From positions 1 through 64,000 of the IMG/VR virus record IMGVR_UViG_3300020391_000005: 64,000 nucleotides of DNA, one strand, 5' to 3'. A program made the position numbers and the translations under genes. Shown here piece after piece: positions 62,368 to 64,000 of the stretch (the first letter of the stretch is position 1; every line of letters begins with the position of its first letter). The notes under the pieces were generated by a model. That model did no database searches. It saw nothing but the letters and a program-made list of their open reading frames with translations, and was not told the DNA's origin. Source of the stretch: a virus.

Positions 62368-64000
62368 ATGGCTAATTCAAAACTAAGAAATTTTCAGCTC
62401 GAAAAGTTGACCGATTTTAACAAAGTTGATTCAGCAGCTGTCAACTTGACGGGCTCTTCTGCACACAGTTCTGCAATCGCTGACGAAGATGTGTTACTAA
62501 TCCAAGCAAACGCCGGTGGCGGTGCAAAAAAAGTAACGGCAGCGATACTTCAGAATTATTTTTCAAAAGTAGATATCTCTGAAAGTCAAGACGACGCAGA
62601 TCAGAGAATCATTTTCGCAAACGCAGGATCAGGAGATTTAAACTCTGATGCTTCTGCAGGTTCTGTCCTTGAGTTCGCTCATGGTGATGAACCATTTACC
62701 TTTAACGCGTCTTCGGGCTTGTTGAAGGTACCAGCTCTTCAAAATAGAAGTGGCTCTTTTACAGTTTCTTCAGCAGGTGCTCTAGTTGCATCAACAGCAA
62801 GAGTTTCTGACCTTTCAAGCGGCCGCGTTGTACTCGCTGGCAGCTCCGGTGAAATTGAAGATAGTGCAAATCTTTTGTTCGATGGGACAGTGTTAACACT
62901 TTCGGCATCATCTGGAACAGTCCTACGAAATAACGGATCTGAGTTTACTGTAACGGCTGCCGGTGCACTCGTAGCTGCAACCGCAAAAATTTCAGATCTT
63001 ACTTCTGGTCGCGTAACATTTGCTGGTACTAGTGGTGAACTTGAAGATAGTTCTAATCTTACATTTGATGGTACAGATTTGACAGTAGCTAGTGCTAAGG
63101 TATCTGATTTAACGTCTGGTAGAATCGTACTAGCAGGCACATCTGGTGCTCTTGAAGATAGTAACAAACTAACATTTGATGGTTCAACATTAGTAGTGAC
63201 TGGCGCTGTGGCAAACAGTGGAGGAACATTTTCAGTTACATCTGGCGGCGCTCTTGTAGCTGCTAGTGCCAAAGTATCTGATCTATCATCTGGCAGGGTT
63301 GTTCTTGCTGGTGGCTCTGGTGAGCTTGAGGATAGCAGTAACTTAACCTTTAATGGTTCGCAGTTAGCAGTAACTGGTATCATTTCGGGCTCTAGTCATC
63401 TTCACATCAATGGCGCAGCTGTGATTGCATCTTCTGCATCCGTTGGAGAAACATTAGGTGTCACTGGTATTGCTACCTTTAGTTCTGCTATAGATGCTAA
63501 TAGCACTGCAGACATTGCTGACACCCTTACATTAAGCAAGGGTTCCGGAACAGCATTGAGCGTAAGCTCCGGCGGCGGTGCAGTATTTTTAGGCACTGTC
63601 TCTGGCTCTAGCACACTACAAATTGGTGGCCAGGGTACTTTTGGAGATGTACTTACAGCTAATGGCGCAGGTAACGGTCTTGTTGTGGCTAACAATGCGG
63701 ACATTAACGGCGATCTTGATGCTGCCGGTACAGTACAACTTGGTACAAGCGGTGGTTCCGCCGACACAACTGTACGTGGTGATCTTGCAGTTGGTGAAAA
63801 TCTTACTGTAACTGGTAATTTTACCGTTAATGGTACAAGCACTGTTGTTGATAGTACAATCACAACGTTGAAAGACCCATTGATTGTTTTAGGTTCTGGC
63901 AACACAAGCAATATAAGAGACTTAGGTCTTATTCTTGAGCAGTCTGGATCAAGCACAAATCTAGGTTTCTTCTATGATAGAGATCAGTCAGAGTTTGCAG
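62368..64000 (+). CDS. tail fibre/adhesin-like protein, N-terminal part (runs off the window)
   Basis: The frame starts at ATG 62368 after a strong AGGAGG (62353-62358) and stays open to the window end, giving 544 codons. Residues 1-60 look like an attachment region (KLRNFQLEKLTDFNKVDSAA). The rest is Ser/Gly/Thr/Ala-rich beta repeats. Four copies of a module built on AKVSDLTSGRVVLAGTSGEL and EDSSNLTFDGT follow each other between about 62785 and 63380, then trimeric-fibre-like stretches (VSGSSTLQIGG, VTGNFTVNGTST) that I recall from marine phage fibres. Serine/glycine codons and GC use differ from the baseplate genes. The C-terminal receptor-binding part is outside the window. Confidence 0.8.
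   Translation, partial: MANSKLRNFQLEKLTDFNKVDSAAVNLTGSSAHSSAIADEDVLLIQANAGGGAKKVTAAILQNYFSKVDISESQDDADQRIIFANAGSGDLNSDASAGSVLEFAHGDEPFTFNASSGLLKVPALQNRSGSFTVSSAGALVASTARVSDLSSGRVVLAGSSGEIEDSANLLFDGTVLTLSASSGTVLRNNGSEFTVTAAGALVAATAKISDLTSGRVTFAGTSGELEDSSNLTFDGTDLTVASAKVSDLTSGRIVLAGTSGALEDSNKLTFDGSTLVVTGAVANSGGTFSVTSGGALVAASAKVSDLSSGRVVLAGGSGELEDSSNLTFNGSQLAVTGIISGSSHLHINGAAVIASSASVGETLGVTGIATFSSAIDANSTADIADTLTLSKGSGTALSVSSGGGAVFLGTVSGSSTLQIGGQGTFGDVLTANGAGNGLVVANNADINGDLDAAGTVQLGTSGGSADTTVRGDLAVGENLTVTGNFTVNGTSTVVDSTITTLKDPLIVLGSGNTSNIRDLGLILEQSGSSTNLGFFYDRDQSEFA
62785..63380 (+). repeat. four divergent modular repeats in the fibre gene
   Basis: Four copies encode A(K/R)(V/I)SDL(S/T)SGR(V/I/T)..AG.SG..EDS..L.F(D/N)G. 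They start near 62788, 62980, 63091 and 63262; spacing differs because two copies carry an added segment (GSFTV or GTFSV-type strand with GGALVA). Codon choice varies between copies, so the repeats are old or under diversifying drift and not a recent slippage product. Confidence 0.8.

Noticed and set aside
62739-63956. Two minus-strand open frames opposite the tail fibre gene
   Set aside because: They mirror the Ser/Gly/Thr-rich repeats of the fibre and lack start signals. The + strand frame, with a strong AGGAGG and modular repeats, is the real gene.
1-64000. CRISPR arrays, insertion sequences, integrase and attachment sites
   Set aside because: No regularly spaced direct repeats, transposase motifs or recombinase motifs were seen. 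The only repeats are within coding sequence or are short motifs.

Overview
This window is part of the genome of a large contractile-tailed (myovirus) bacteriophage of the T4 superfamily, of the kind known from marine plankton (cyanophages, pelagiphages and related uncultured viruses). It is AT-rich. Every gene I can support is on the + strand, gene junctions are tight (TAATG and ATGA overlaps are common), and no gap without a gene reaches 300 bases. T4-type functions recognised from protein motifs are the late sigma factor (gp55), baseplate wedge (gp25, gp6), recombination nuclease (gp47/gp46), large terminase (gp17), portal (gp20), prohead protease (gp21), scaffold (gp22), major capsid protein (gp23) and neck/sheath-terminator proteins (gp13-, gp14- and gp15-like). 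The host cannot be fixed from the sequence. A bS21-like ribosomal protein and an IscA/HesB-like Fe-S carrier are accessory genes typical of marine phages.

Layout. 1-3383: a small membrane protein, the gp55-like sigma factor, a conserved 100-aa protein and two probable hub or spike proteins. 3397-17007: a 3167-aa giant of unknown function, gp25, gp6 and a DNRLRE-like protein. 17004-39809: a 4217-aa giant with LamG-like and beta-propeller-like regions, then six structural or adhesin-like proteins, some of them paralogous. 39822-45122: a DNA-metabolism island (RuvC-like nuclease, zinc/Toprim primase, two tiny proteins, IscA-like protein and a single-chain SbcD-SbcC fusion). 45131-46467: a candidate envelope or lysis cassette and a zinc-ribbon protein. 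46508-57253: the packaging and capsid module, with bS21 embedded in it. 57254-58564: a terminator, a structured leader and small highly basic proteins. 58565-62227: neck and tail-completion genes. 62368-64000: a repetitive tail fibre gene that runs off the end.

How the parts fit. gp55 would redirect host RNA polymerase to late genes. A motif, CTATTTATTAT, recurs exactly in three intergenic regions with looser copies before two more genes, and is a candidate late control element. By contrast the recombination nuclease has a sigma70-type promoter with a perfect TTGACA box. The capsid gene has an ideal Shine-Dalgarno and its own terminator, as expected for the most abundant product. The two giants and the serine/glycine-rich proteins around gp6 suggest a baseplate much more elaborate than that of T4. 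Tail sheath, tube and tape-measure genes are not in the window; sheath and tube would lie between gp17 and gp20 in T4.

No CRISPR array, tRNA, insertion sequence, integrase or intron was found. The strongest leads for something undescribed are the two giant baseplate-region proteins, the gp15-like protein with a fused adhesin-like domain, the structured RNA leader after the capsid gene, and a 21-residue microprotein in a GC-rich patch before the prohead protease.
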